Positions 55,900-64,000 of a DNA stretch of 64,000 bases are shown in pieces. The notes below the pieces were generated by a model that saw only the letters and a program-made list of their open reading frames with translations, had not been told where the DNA came from and searched no databases. The translations under genes and the position numbers were made by a program. Within the stretch, counting starts at the first letter, position 1; each line of letters begins with the position of its first letter. Source of the stretch: Myxosarcina sp. GI1 (GTDB lineage: Bacteria; Cyanobacteriota; Cyanobacteriia; Cyanobacteriales; Xenococcaceae); contig NZ_JRFE01000010.1 in NCBI RefSeq assembly GCF_000756305.1, forward strand, positions 83,891 through 147,890, in the 5' to 3' direction.

Positions 55900-57390
55900 T
55901 TGCGCTGGTTTACTTTAGGAGCGATCTACTTATTACTGAGCTTAATTAGCGTACCAGTAGCCGCACTTACAGATACACAAGTTTTACTTGCTGCCGATCG
56001 CGGTCGCGTTTGTCCCCAAAACTTGAGCGCAGCTATAAATAAAATCATCGCTCGACCAAAAATAGCGCGATCGCACTGGGGAATTATCGTACAAACTCTA
56101 GATTCTCAACATACTCTTTATAGTCGCCACGCCAACAAATTTTTTATTCCTGCTTCTACTACCAAGCTGTTTACTACTGCCGCAGCCTTAATCGAATTGG
56201 GTGTTAATTATCGAATTCACACTCCCATTTTTGGTTTGGGCAACCCGCCAAATTTGACTTACTTACGGCTAGAAGGCAGAGGAGATCCCACCATATCATC
56301 TATATCTTTAAAAAAGATAGTACACCTGTTGCGAGCTAGAGGGATCGAACGTATAGAAAACTTAATTTTAGAAGACAGTTATTTCACACTTGAGGCGATT
56401 AATCCTACCTGGGAATGGTCGGATGTATATAGTTATTACGGTACAGCCGTTAATAGTGCGATTTTGAATGAAAATAGCGTTACTCTAACCCTATTACCCC
56501 AACATGTGGGGCAAAAAGTAAAACTGAGATGGAGCGATGCGATCGCCGCTAGACAATGGCAAGTAGAAAATAATGCCGTAACCGCACCTAAAGATACACC
56601 ATATAACATAAACATTGCAGGAGTTTTAGGCAAGCCAGTACTCAACGTTCGCGGAGAGTTAGCCATAGACGAACCACCAGATGTTTGGGATTTAGCCATA
56701 GCCGATCCGCCGCAATATTTTTTAGAAACATGGCGACACTTACTGACTGTTGAAGGTATTGATGTCGCTAAAACTACAGTTAGTAATAGTCGAGCTAAAA
56801 ATATTTTGGAGAGAGAAATAACGGCAATTGTTTCGCCGCCTCTAACCGAAATAATTACGACGATAAACCGAGAAAGTAATAATCTTTATGCCGAAAGTCT
56901 TTGGAGAATTTTAGAGCGTCGTCACCACAATCTAAAGACAAACCCTATAGAATTTGGTCTAAATAAATTGGGGATCGAGCCTCACAACTATCAACTAATA
57001 GATGGTTCTGGTTTGTCTCGCCACAATTTGATTACGCCGCAAGCTGTAGTTGATGTTTTGTTCGTCATGTCGCGATCGCATTTATTTACTTCCTATAAAA
57101 ATTCTTTAGCTGTAGCAGGAACTAATGGCACTTTAAAACGGCGTTTTCAACATACCCCAATCCAAAATAAGCTCTGGGGTAAAACGGGTACTCTATCGGG
57201 AGTTGCCGCACTGTCTGGTTATTTATATCTTTCTCGATACCAACCTTTAGTATTTACTATTATTGTTAACAATTCCGAGCGAGCGAGTAAAGAACTACGA
57301 CAGGCGATCGATGAGATAGTTTTGTTACTAGGTCAACTGCAAAAATGCCAAACAACATCTGAAGGTTATTATTTAAAAGCCTCCAGTTGA
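55900..57390 (+). CDS. dacB: D-alanyl-D-alanine carboxypeptidase/endopeptidase (PBP4 family)
   Basis: The 496-residue protein is exported (signal peptide ending near AALTDT). It has the three penicillin-binding motifs: SxxK in PASTTKLFTTAA, SxN in RESNNLYAESLW, and KTG in LWGKTGTLSGVAALSGY. The long insertion between SxxK and SxN is typical of class C PBP4. It trims or cuts peptidoglycan cross-links. The start is TTG at 55900; it may begin further upstream, but no better start is seen. It precedes mreBCD. Confidence 0.92.
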   Translation: MRWFTLGAIYLLLSLISVPVAALTDTQVLLAADRGRVCPQNLSAAINKIIARPKIARSHWGIIVQTLDSQHTLYSRHANKFFIPASTTKLFTTAAALIELGVNYRIHTPIFGLGNPPNLTYLRLEGRGDPTISSISLKKIVHLLRARGIERIENLILEDSYFTLEAINPTWEWSDVYSYYGTAVNSAILNENSVTLTLLPQHVGQKVKLRWSDAIAARQWQVENNAVTAPKDTPYNINIAGVLGKPVLNVRGELAIDEPPDVWDLAIADPPQYFLETWRHLLTVEGIDVAKTTVSNSRAKNILEREITAIVSPPLTEIITTINRESNNLYAESLWRILERRHHNLKTNPIEFGLNKLGIEPHNYQLIDGSGLSRHNLITPQAVVDVLFVMSRSHLFTSYKNSLAVAGTNGTLKRRFQHTPIQNKLWGKTGTLSGVAALSGYLYLSRYQPLVFTIIVNNSERASKELRQAIDEIVLLLGQLQKCQTTSEGYYLKASS

Positions 57391-57667
57391 AAGTTTATGC
57401 TCGCGATCGGTAATAATATTTAAACTTTCAAACAGTAGTTGTACTGAGAAAGGTGTAAGAGCATAAGAACAGACTAAGTATAATCCGCTTCGACACAATT
57501 GCTATATTAAGAGTAAATTAGAATCGGCTTTAGTTAGAGTTGTTTGGTTGACGTAAAAACGGTGAAAATATACTGTAGTTTTTGCAGTCTATAGATCGCC
57601 AAAGAAAACGCAACTATTCGATCGCTTTGTTAAAGCAGCGGTATTCTTTGAGGAGCAGTAAAATAAA

Positions 57668-58705
57668 GTGCGTTTTTTTAATCGTTTTTCCCTTTCAAGG
57701 GATATGGGTATAGATTTGGGAACGGCAAATACCTTAGTATATGTCTCTGGCAAAGGAATTGTTTTAGAGGAACCTTCTGTAGTAGCACTAGAACGCCACA
57801 CAGAAGAAGTTATAGCGGTAGGCAAAGAAGCAAAACTGTTGCTCGGACGCGCACCTGAAAACATTGAAGCTTTACGTCCGCTTAAAGATGGCGTTATTGC
57901 CGATTTTGAAGCAACCGAAGCAATGCTCAAAGAATTCGTACGGCGAGTCTATGAAGGCAGTCCTTTAGTACATCCGCGTATGGTAATCGGCATTCCCAGT
58001 GGCGTAACTAAGGTAGAGCGTCGCGCCGTTATGGAGGCGGCAGTACAGGCTGGTGCTAGAGAAGTAGACTTAATTGAAGAACCAATCGCGGCAGCAATTG
58101 GTGCGGGTTTACCCGTAGCCGAACCAACGGGCAATATGATCGTTGATATTGGCGGAGGAACCACAGAAGTAGCGGTAATTAGTTCCCAAGGCAAGGTACT
58201 CAGCGAGTCGGTGAGAATTGCGGGAGACGAACTTACTCAAGCGATCGTCAATCGGATTAAGAAAGAACACAAGCTATCAATTGGAGAAGTTACCGCCGAA
58301 AACATTAAATTCAGGCTGGCTTCCCTTTATAGTTCCGATCGCCAGGAACAAACTATGGAAGTTAGAGGCTTACACATTCTATCGGGATTACCCAAAACGA
58401 TAAACATTAGCGAATCAGAAGTTCGGGGATTTATCGCCGAACCGATAAATAATATTGTCGATGCCGTAAAACGCACTTTAGAACAAACTCCTCCCGATCT
58501 GGCAGCAGATATTATCGATCGCGGCATTATGCTAGCAGGAGGAGGGGCAATGTTAAGAGGCTTGGATACTTTAATCGCCCATGAAACGGGAGTTGTCACT
58601 CATATTGCGGCAGAGCCTTTAAAATGCGTCGTTCTGGGTACTGGCAGGGTTTTAGAAGACAAAGAGCTAGATCGGGTATTTTGCGATCGCTCCCTGTTGA
58701 CTTAA
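57668..58705 (+). CDS. mreB: Rod-shape determining protein MreB
   Basis: The 345-residue bacterial actin forms filaments that guide wall synthesis. Actin-fold motifs are MGIDLGTANTLVY (phosphate 1), IGIPSGVTKVERRAV, LIEEPIAAAIGAGLPV, MIVDIGGGTTEVAVIS (phosphate 2) and LAGGGAMLRGLDTLI (adenosine). The start is GTG. It begins an mreBCD operon (gap to mreC 77 bases). In a coccoid cyanobacterium MreB may be used in shape or motility control. Confidence 0.96.
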   Translation: MRFFNRFSLSRDMGIDLGTANTLVYVSGKGIVLEEPSVVALERHTEEVIAVGKEAKLLLGRAPENIEALRPLKDGVIADFEATEAMLKEFVRRVYEGSPLVHPRMVIGIPSGVTKVERRAVMEAAVQAGAREVDLIEEPIAAAIGAGLPVAEPTGNMIVDIGGGTTEVAVISSQGKVLSESVRIAGDELTQAIVNRIKKEHKLSIGEVTAENIKFRLASLYSSDRQEQTMEVRGLHILSGLPKTINISESEVRGFIAEPINNIVDAVKRTLEQTPPDLAADIIDRGIMLAGGGAMLRGLDTLIAHETGVVTHIAAEPLKCVVLGTGRVLEDKELDRVFCDRSLLT

Positions 58706-58782
58706 CTCAATCGACAAGAAACGATTAATTATTAGAAAAAATAATTTATAACTGAGTTGCAGCTAAACAATATTTTAAAAAT

Positions 58783-59565
58783 ATGTATCGATGGTGGTCA
58801 AAAAATAGCTTTTCGGCGACTCTGACGATTTTAGCCTTGAGTACTACAATTGCAATTAAAGAAACACAGGGAGGCACGATTGCCGAAGCATATTACTTTC
58901 TAATCAGACCATTTCAATCCCAACAACAGCTAAAAATACAAAACAAACTAACTAATGCCCGTATTCTAGAGTTAGAACAGCGAGTTCTAGAGTTAGAACG
59001 ACAAAATCAAAATCTCAAGCAACTTTTAGATTTTTCGCATTCTCAGGATTCAGCAGGAATTACCGCACCAGTTATTGGACGTAGTGCCGATCGCTGGTGG
59101 AATCAGGTAACTCTTGGTAAAGGCAGCTTAGATGGAATCGAACAAGGATACGTGGTTATGGGTATCGGGGGAGTGGTTGGTAGAGTTGTCTTTGTCACTC
59201 CTCATACCAGTAGAGTTTTATTAATTAGCGATCCTAGCAGTGGCGTTGGTGCAGTTGTCAGTCGCAATCGTAAGCTGGGTTCGATTCGCGGCAAAGACAC
59301 TCAAACTGTAGTCATGCGCTTTTTTACTAAAGTTGTCGATATCAAGCCTGGAGATAGTATTGCAACTTCTCCTCTTAGCAATCTCTATCCTGCTGGTTTG
59401 CCGATAGGTAAAGTCAAATCGCTAAACCTCGAAAGCACTCCCGCACCAGAAGCAGAAATCGAATTGTCCGCACCGATCGATCTTTTGGAGTGGGTAACTG
59501 TCATACCCTTTGAAGCTAAACCAGTTGAAGACGAGTCTCAATCTCTTTCTCTCAAAACAAAGTAA
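58783..59565 (+). CDS. mreC: Rod-shape determining protein MreC
   Basis: A 260-residue protein that links MreB to the periplasmic wall enzymes. One N-terminal hydrophobic segment (LTILALSTTIAIKETQGG) is short. A coiled coil (about 50-86, NKLTNARILELEQRVLELERQNQNLKQLL) follows, then the MreC beta-barrel core: VIGRSADRWWNQVTLGKGSLDGIEQGYVVMG, GVVGRVVFVTPHTSRVLLISD, VVDIKPGDSIATS. It is placed between mreB and mreD as in other bacteria. Confidence 0.92.
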   Translation: MYRWWSKNSFSATLTILALSTTIAIKETQGGTIAEAYYFLIRPFQSQQQLKIQNKLTNARILELEQRVLELERQNQNLKQLLDFSHSQDSAGITAPVIGRSADRWWNQVTLGKGSLDGIEQGYVVMGIGGVVGRVVFVTPHTSRVLLISDPSSGVGAVVSRNRKLGSIRGKDTQTVVMRFFTKVVDIKPGDSIATSPLSNLYPAGLPIGKVKSLNLESTPAPEAEIELSAPIDLLEWVTVIPFEAKPVEDESQSLSLKTK

Positions 59566-59645
59566 TAGGACTTACGCAGTTAATCCAAAAATCAATAGTT
59601 TTAGGTATTAGAAAATAAAGAATAGGGAACGGGGAACGGGAAAAA
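59566..59645. repeat. Solo IS701-type terminus and a heptamer repeat after mreC
   Basis: TAGGACTTACGCA (59566-59578) directly follows the mreC stop and equals the terminal repeat of the element at 1449-2422. No matching second end lies before mreD. Next comes a heptamer array GGGAACG, GGGAACG, GGGAAAA (59625-59645). Confidence 0.65.
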
Positions 59646-59748
59646 TGTACTTATCTATATAGCTAGTTTCGAGAATTAGTATGCTTTTGCCTTTTACCTT
59701 ACCTAAATATTTAACATTTAATAAAGTGGAATTACTTAAGAAACATAT

Positions 59749-60282
59749 ATGAGTAGGCTAAAGTTATTAGACATTTTAGTAATTGTTGTTTCTGTCGCTC
59801 TATGCAGTATATTAATGTTCTTGAGACTTCCTGGGATGGAACTATTGGGAATAAGTCCTAACTGGCTGTTGATTTGGGTAGTTGCCTGGAGTAGCAAACG
59901 TGGTATCTGGCAGGGTGCGATCGCTGGAGTGGCAATGGGCTGCATTTACGATAGTCTTACTGTAGCTTCTCCCTCTCATATTCTCAGCTTGGTTATCGTC
60001 GGTGTATTGACATCGAGCCTGCAAAAACAGAAGTATATTAAAGAAGATTTTATCTCAATAGCGTTAATTGTTTTTTTTATGACAATTGTGGCAGAAACTG
60101 TATTTGCCCTGCAATATGCCTGGATGAGAATTCTTCCCCTGACAGAAGTTTGGCATAATTATCAGCAAATTGCGATCGCCTCAGCAATTCTCAGTAGTCT
60201 CTGGAGTCCAATTTTGTGTTATCCCCTCGCTCTTTGGTGGGAAAAAATATTTATCCAACGTGAACTAGGTATTCGTAGCTAG
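59749..60282 (+). CDS. mreD: Rod-shape determining protein MreD
   Basis: A 177-residue inner-membrane protein with about five spans, completing the MreBCD set. The length and hydrophobic profile (ILVIVVSVALCSILMFL, WLLIWVVAWSSKRGIWQGAIAGVAMGCIYDSL, SIALIVFFMTIVAETVF) fit MreD, and the GAIAGVAMGCIYDS segment is a family landmark. It follows mreC by 183 bases that contain repeats. Confidence 0.88.
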   Translation: MSRLKLLDILVIVVSVALCSILMFLRLPGMELLGISPNWLLIWVVAWSSKRGIWQGAIAGVAMGCIYDSLTVASPSHILSLVIVGVLTSSLQKQKYIKEDFISIALIVFFMTIVAETVFALQYAWMRILPLTEVWHNYQQIAIASAILSSLWSPILCYPLALWWEKIFIQRELGIRS

Positions 60283-60333
60283 GGTTTGAGAATATGACAC
60301 CGCATATCCTCAAAACTTAACTTACAGCTTAGT

Positions 60334-62025
60334 CTATTCAAATAGATCGAGATCGGTAACTGCACCCAAACTACTAGAAGAAACCAATTTAGCGTATTTT
60401 GCCAGCATCCCCCGTCGATAGCGTGGGGGAATGGGTTGCCACGCTGCTTTTCTTTTAGCTAATTCTTCATTGGAAACGTCGAGATGTAATAATTTTTGCT
60501 GGGCATCAATTGTAATACTATCCCCTTCTTTAACTAATGCGATCGCGCCACCAACTGCTGCTTCTGGTGCCACGTGACCGACAACCATACCATAGGTACC
60601 GCCAGAAAATCTACCATCGGTAATCAAGCCGACAGAGTCCCCCAACCCCGCACCAATAATTGCCGAAGTAGGCGCGAGCATTTCTCGCATACCTGGACCT
60701 CCTTTGGGTCCTTCGTAGCGCACGACGATAATATCTCCCGGTTTAATTTTGCCTGAAAGAATCGCATCGAGACAGTCTTCTTCCGATTCAAATACTCTTG
60801 CAGAACCAGTAATTTGAGGTTTTTTGACTCCCGTAATCTTAGCAACGGCTCCTTCTTCAGCTAAGTTACCTTTGAGAATGGCTAAATGTCCCTGTTTGTA
60901 TAATGGATTATCCCAGGTACGAATTACGTCTTGGTTAGCTGGAGGAGTATCGGGAACCTCGGCGAGGACTTCGGCAAGAGTTTTACCAGTAATCGTTAGA
61001 GCGTCGCCATGTAGTAAACCGTTGACTAACAGCATCTTCATAACCTGGGGAATGCCGCCAGCCTGATGTAAATCTACAGTGACATATTTACCAGAAGGCT
61101 TGAGGTCGCAAAATACTGGTACCCGCTTACGAATCTCTTCAAAGTCATCTAGGGTTAGTTTTACGCCGATGGTATTAGCGATCGCTAGTAAGTGCAGTAC
61201 GGCATTAGTAGAACCACCTACCGCCATAATCACACTAATGGCATTTTCAAACGCCTTACGAGTTAACAAATCTTTGGGTAAAATTTGCTGGCGAATTGCT
61301 TCAACTAAAGCAAAAGCCGATTTTTCGGTACTGTTAGCTTTTTCCGTGTCTTCTGCCGCCATTGTCGAGGAGTAGGGCAAACTCATCCCCATCGCTTCAA
61401 AAGCCGAGGACATGGTATTAGCAGTAAACATACCGCCACAGGAACCAGCACCAGGACAGGCATTATGTTCGATTGCTTCCAACCTTTCCTTATCGATTTT
61501 GCCCGCACTAAACTGTCCCACAGCTTCAAAGGAACTAACTACGGTTAAATCTTCACCGTTATATTTTCCTGGCTTAATCGTACCCCCATAAACAAAGATT
61601 GCAGGGATGTTCAGACGCGCCATGGCAATCATCGCCCCAGGCATATTTTTATCACAACCGCCAATTGCTAACACCCCATCCATACTCTGTCCGTTACAGA
61701 CGGTTTCAATTGAGTCGGCAATTACTTCACGAGATACCAAAGAATATTTCATTCCTTCGGTTCCCATAGAGATACCGTCGCTAATGGTAATAGTGCCAAA
61801 CATCTGCGGCATTGCCCCCGCTTGTTTTAAAGCGGTTTCGGCACGTTGCGCCAGGGTATTGATTCCCATATTGCAGGGGGTAATGGTACTGTAGCCATTC
61901 GCCAGTCCTACTATGGGTTTATTAAAGTCATCATCTCTAAAACCCACCGCCCGTAACATAGCGCGATTTGGCGATCGCTGGTTGCCTTGAGTAACTACTT
62001 TACTTCTACGATTATCCGACATCAA
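60334..62025 (-). CDS. ilvD: Dihydroxy-acid dehydratase
   Basis: The 563-residue iron-sulfur enzyme dehydrates dihydroxy acids to 2-keto acids in isoleucine and valine synthesis. Cluster cysteines appear in [28 protein letters not shown] and [19 protein letters not shown]. The substrate region [12 protein letters not shown] and the C-terminal [20 protein letters not shown] are diagnostic. The length is standard. It is on the opposite strand to mreD, and the two 3' ends converge within 51 bases. Confidence 0.96.
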   Translation of the reverse strand: MMSDNRRSKVVTQGNQRSPNRAMLRAVGFRDDDFNKPIVGLANGYSTITPCNMGINTLAQRAETALKQAGAMPQMFGTITISDGISMGTEGMKYSLVSREVIADSIETVCNGQSMDGVLAIGGCDKNMPGAMIAMARLNIPAIFVYGGTIKPGKYNGEDLTVVSSFEAVGQFSAGKIDKERLEAIEHNACPGAGSCGGMFTANTMSSAFEAMGMSLPYSSTMAAEDTEKANSTEKSAFALVEAIRQQILPKDLLTRKAFENAISVIMAVGGSTNAVLHLLAIANTIGVKLTLDDFEEIRKRVPVFCDLKPSGKYVTVDLHQAGGIPQVMKMLLVNGLLHGDALTITGKTLAEVLAEVPDTPPANQDVIRTWDNPLYKQGHLAILKGNLAEEGAVAKITGVKKPQITGSARVFESEEDCLDAILSGKIKPGDIIVVRYEGPKGGPGMREMLAPTSAIIGAGLGDSVGLITDGRFSGGTYGMVVGHVAPEAAVGGAIALVKEGDSITIDAQQKLLHLDVSNEELAKRKAAWQPIPPRYRRGMLAKYAKLVSSSSLGAVTDLDLFE

Positions 62026-62165
62026 TCTAAATTTCCTTACTATCCGTATCTAGTACAATATCTAACTATTGACTGAAACGAAATCGAAGTTGGTGATTTT
62101 GATAATAGATAAATACTATATAGATTTGGTAGAGCTTTTTTTTATGTAGCTTGTCAACATAAAAA

Positions 62166-62969
62166 TTATTTCAAAAACTGTCTAATACACTTAGTAACTT
62201 CATCCTTGCCATCAAAAGAATCTAACCATGAAGTCAGTGGTATATCCTCACCAGACTTTAGCTTAAAAACAATTCTAGATGTCATGTCCTCAATTCCCTC
62301 GCTCTTTTCTAAGACTACGTTTTTAATTTCATCTAAAGAAATTTCTCGCGTTGTTTGAGTGAAACGATTGTATCGGGCGATCGATAGCGTATTTGTTTTT
62401 TTTGTCAGCGTATATTTCAAATTAATTTTGACACTCCAAATTATTGCAATAATTGCAATAAGAATGACAATATAATAAATTGTTGTACAAATAAAAGAAG
62501 CATTATTTTCGCCTACTGATATACTGGTTAATTTATCATTTTCCACAAAATCATTAATTTGCTGACTTTGTCTTTTCCATAGTTCATAATTATAATTATT
62601 GTTATTGGCTATCTTTATTTTTTCTTGATTAGCTAACACTAATACTTCATAATCTGGGTTTTTCAAAAACTCAACGTTAGTTTCTTCTATGACCGATTGC
62701 AAAGAATTAGTAAATGTTGTCCTCTCTTTTTTCAGCATTCCCCAACAATAATATTTAACTAGTCTACAACTGATAACGCTAGATGCCTGTGATAAATTTT
62801 TATTACAAGTGAAATTTATTGAAAAAGGAGCATAAAGCGAAACTAAAAGAAAAAGACATGCTAGCCCTATTGGGATCATTATAAAAAAACAAAAAATGAG
62901 CGATCTGATTTTTATAACTAGCTCGTCACCAGCCGATCGCTCAACTTTAATATTAGAAAAACTAAACAC
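62166..62969 (-). CDS. Membrane protein with C-terminal PH-like segment
   Basis: A 267-residue protein with a membrane segment at about 25-50 (SLIFCFFIMIPIGLACLFLLVSLYAPF), a central extracytoplasmic helical part and a second membrane helix near 162-182 (ICTTIYYIVILIAIIAIIWSV). The C-terminal 75 residues (KKTNTLSIARYNRFTQTTREISLDEIKNVVLEKSEG, IVFKLKSGEDIPLTSW) look like a small beta-rich domain of the PH or YdbT type. Similar proteins are common in cyanobacteria; the function is unknown. Confidence 0.6.
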   Translation of the reverse strand: MFSFSNIKVERSAGDELVIKIRSLIFCFFIMIPIGLACLFLLVSLYAPFSINFTCNKNLSQASSVISCRLVKYYCWGMLKKERTTFTNSLQSVIEETNVEFLKNPDYEVLVLANQEKIKIANNNNYNYELWKRQSQQINDFVENDKLTSISVGENNASFICTTIYYIVILIAIIAIIWSVKINLKYTLTKKTNTLSIARYNRFTQTTREISLDEIKNVVLEKSEGIEDMTSRIVFKLKSGEDIPLTSWLDSFDGKDEVTKCIRQFLK

Positions 62970-63487
62970 TACAGTAAAAGAAAATCTCGGTTTGACTAAA
63001 TAAAAGCTAAAATATCAAAAAAACAAAATTTGCTTACTCGATTTTAACTCAATTAATTTTTTTGGCAATACGTCATTTTTAAATGAAGTGTTTACTTTGG
63101 TCGTATAGCGATGGCACTAACAAAGAACTAGGAAAATTACAATTGCAACTAAACAAGCAAGATAGAAAAATAAAATTTTTGATAAGCAAACAAAAGACAA
63201 TATTGACGATATTTTACAAGAATTAAATAGCTTAATTAGACTGAACGAATTAAAATTAACGATAAATAATTTAATTAATTTTCTCGATGTTCGACGATAA
63301 CGCCAAGAACACGGTTTAAAAAATGTAAACAAATCAGTAATCCAAAATTAGTTAACTAAATAGAAAATTATCTTCCCAACAAATTTTTCAGCAAGCAGGT
63401 TTGGTTTAATATAGTCTCTTGATAAATTGCTTAGTTGTAAGTTTGAGTTAGTTAGCTAAGTTAAATCCTTTTGTCAACCTCTTTTAA
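62970..63487. other. AT-rich intergenic region, possible decayed frame
   Basis: This region of about 520 bases between divergent genes is very AT-rich. A helical reading (DNIDDILQELNSLIRLNELKL...) on the plus strand near 63190-63300 has no start and is cut by a stop, so it may be a remnant. I see no RNA gene. Confidence 0.4.
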
Positions 63488-64000
63488 ATGGACAAGATAA
63501 TATTCAACCGCTTATTAAAATATTCCTGTATATGCACTATAGCTATCGGGTTTAGTTTACCATCGGCAGCTAGCGATCGCCTTAACTCTAATGTTTTGCA
63601 CTCTCAAGCTATTGACACTACGCAGAAAATTAACTCAGAAAGTAGATCGCCTTGGACAAATGCCGAACGAGTCAACGTTTTAGAAGCCCATCACCGACCG
63701 ATTAGTTTACTGCGTTTTAGTCCTGACGGACGTTTGCTTGCCAGTGTCGAACCAGAAGCGATCGCAATTTGGCAAGTAAAAACAGGTCGATTACTGCGTA
63801 TTTTACCAGGGCATAATAGCAGCACTTCATCAATTAATCTTGCTCCTACAGACGTTGCTTTTAGCTTAGACGGTAATTATTTAGCTACTACTACCTGGAG
63901 TGAAGGTGGTTTAATTCCAGACAAAGCAATTGTAATTTGGGACATAGAGACAGGAGAAGAAGTTACTAGTCTCAAAGAAGCTACAGGTTGTCAACAAATT
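63488..64000 (+). CDS. WD40-repeat protein, N-terminal part (runs off right edge)
   Basis: An ATG at 63488 opens a frame that stays open to the window end (171 codons). A signal peptide or membrane segment (LLKYSCICTIAIGFSLPSAAS) comes first. WD40 units then begin: HHRPISLLRFSPDGRLLASVEPEAIAIWQVKTGRLLRILPGHN, and DVAFSLDGNYLATTTW...IVIWDIETGEEVTSLK. It should fold as a beta propeller that holds protein partners, probably outside the cytoplasm. The full size is unknown. Confidence 0.85.
   Translation, partial: MDKIIFNRLLKYSCICTIAIGFSLPSAASDRLNSNVLHSQAIDTTQKINSESRSPWTNAERVNVLEAHHRPISLLRFSPDGRLLASVEPEAIAIWQVKTGRLLRILPGHNSSTSSINLAPTDVAFSLDGNYLATTTWSEGGLIPDKAIVIWDIETGEEVTSLKEATGCQQI

Noticed and set aside
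63117-63332. 71-residue minus-strand frame with a hydrophobic end
   Set aside because: It lies in very AT-rich DNA, has no ribosome-binding site and no family features, and the opposite strand gives an equally plausible helical text.

Overview
This 64 kb window comes from a cyanobacterial chromosome. The evidence is C-phycoerythrin genes (cpeB, cpeA, cpeZ), plastid-type conserved genes (ycf23, ycf46, a DUF1995 protein), a PII gene with an NtcA-type site, a cyanobacterial-type glutamate-cysteine ligase, and very frequent GCGATCGC (HIP1) octamers. A coccoid or pleurocapsalean phycoerythrin-containing cyanobacterium is plausible, but the sequence alone does not fix the genus.

Layout. (1) 1-10.4 kb is an accessory region ending at a tRNA-Leu. 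Its left half (1-7.3 kb) is a decayed defence/mobile island. It holds an IS982-type transposase end, a multiply deleted polynucleotide kinase-phosphatase remnant, two toxin-antitoxin pairs, a PLD-helicase cut by an IS701-like element, and an Eco57I-type adenine methylase truncated at both ends with a mutated and duplicated catalytic motif. An ISKra4-type element there was itself broken by two palindromic mini-repeats. Its right half (7.3-10.4 kb) carries small genes of unknown function, among them an HTH protein, a GIY-YIG-like protein and a membrane/Rho-N-like protein. The motif TGTAGTAT recurs between these genes. (2) 10.5-19 kb is core metabolism: glnB, a DUF1995 gene, trmL, gshA, ycf23, a DegT aminotransferase, an FKBP and a DUF4079 gene. 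(3) 19-25 kb has a FecR protein, cpeBA with a large structured 3' element, cpeZ, a REC-GGDEF protein and a cyclophilin fused to DUF5648 repeats. (4) 25.3-31.7 kb is a probable guanidine-use locus. A divergent ABC transporter faces a guanidine hydrolase (gdmH), a GST, and the nickel chaperones hypA and hypB. (5) 31.8-44.9 kb holds brkB, corA (preceded by a terminator that may end a small RNA), fabG, a thioredoxin, a zinc CDF exporter, a hybrid kinase followed by a REC-GGDEF-EAL protein, and a pentapeptide protein. (6) 45-62 kb holds tRNA-Asp, asnS, ycf46, a REC-PAS-kinase whose H-box histidine is arginine, tRNA-Gln, pyrF, glmM, a glycosyltransferase, dacB, mreBCD and ilvD. A WD40 protein runs off the right edge.

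How the genes work together. The guanidine block couples import, nickel-dependent hydrolysis to urea and ammonia, and nickel delivery. The cpe genes encode the phycoerythrin subunits plus a maturation factor. glmM, dacB and mreBCD all serve peptidoglycan synthesis and cell shape. Several two-component and c-di-GMP proteins point to signalling through second messengers.

Repeats are a notable layer. Tandem arrays with a 7-bp period, differing in sequence, sit in many intergenic gaps; one contains the hypA start codon. Perfect palindromes and GC-rich palindromic mini-elements are dispersed, and some are inserted into transposase genes.
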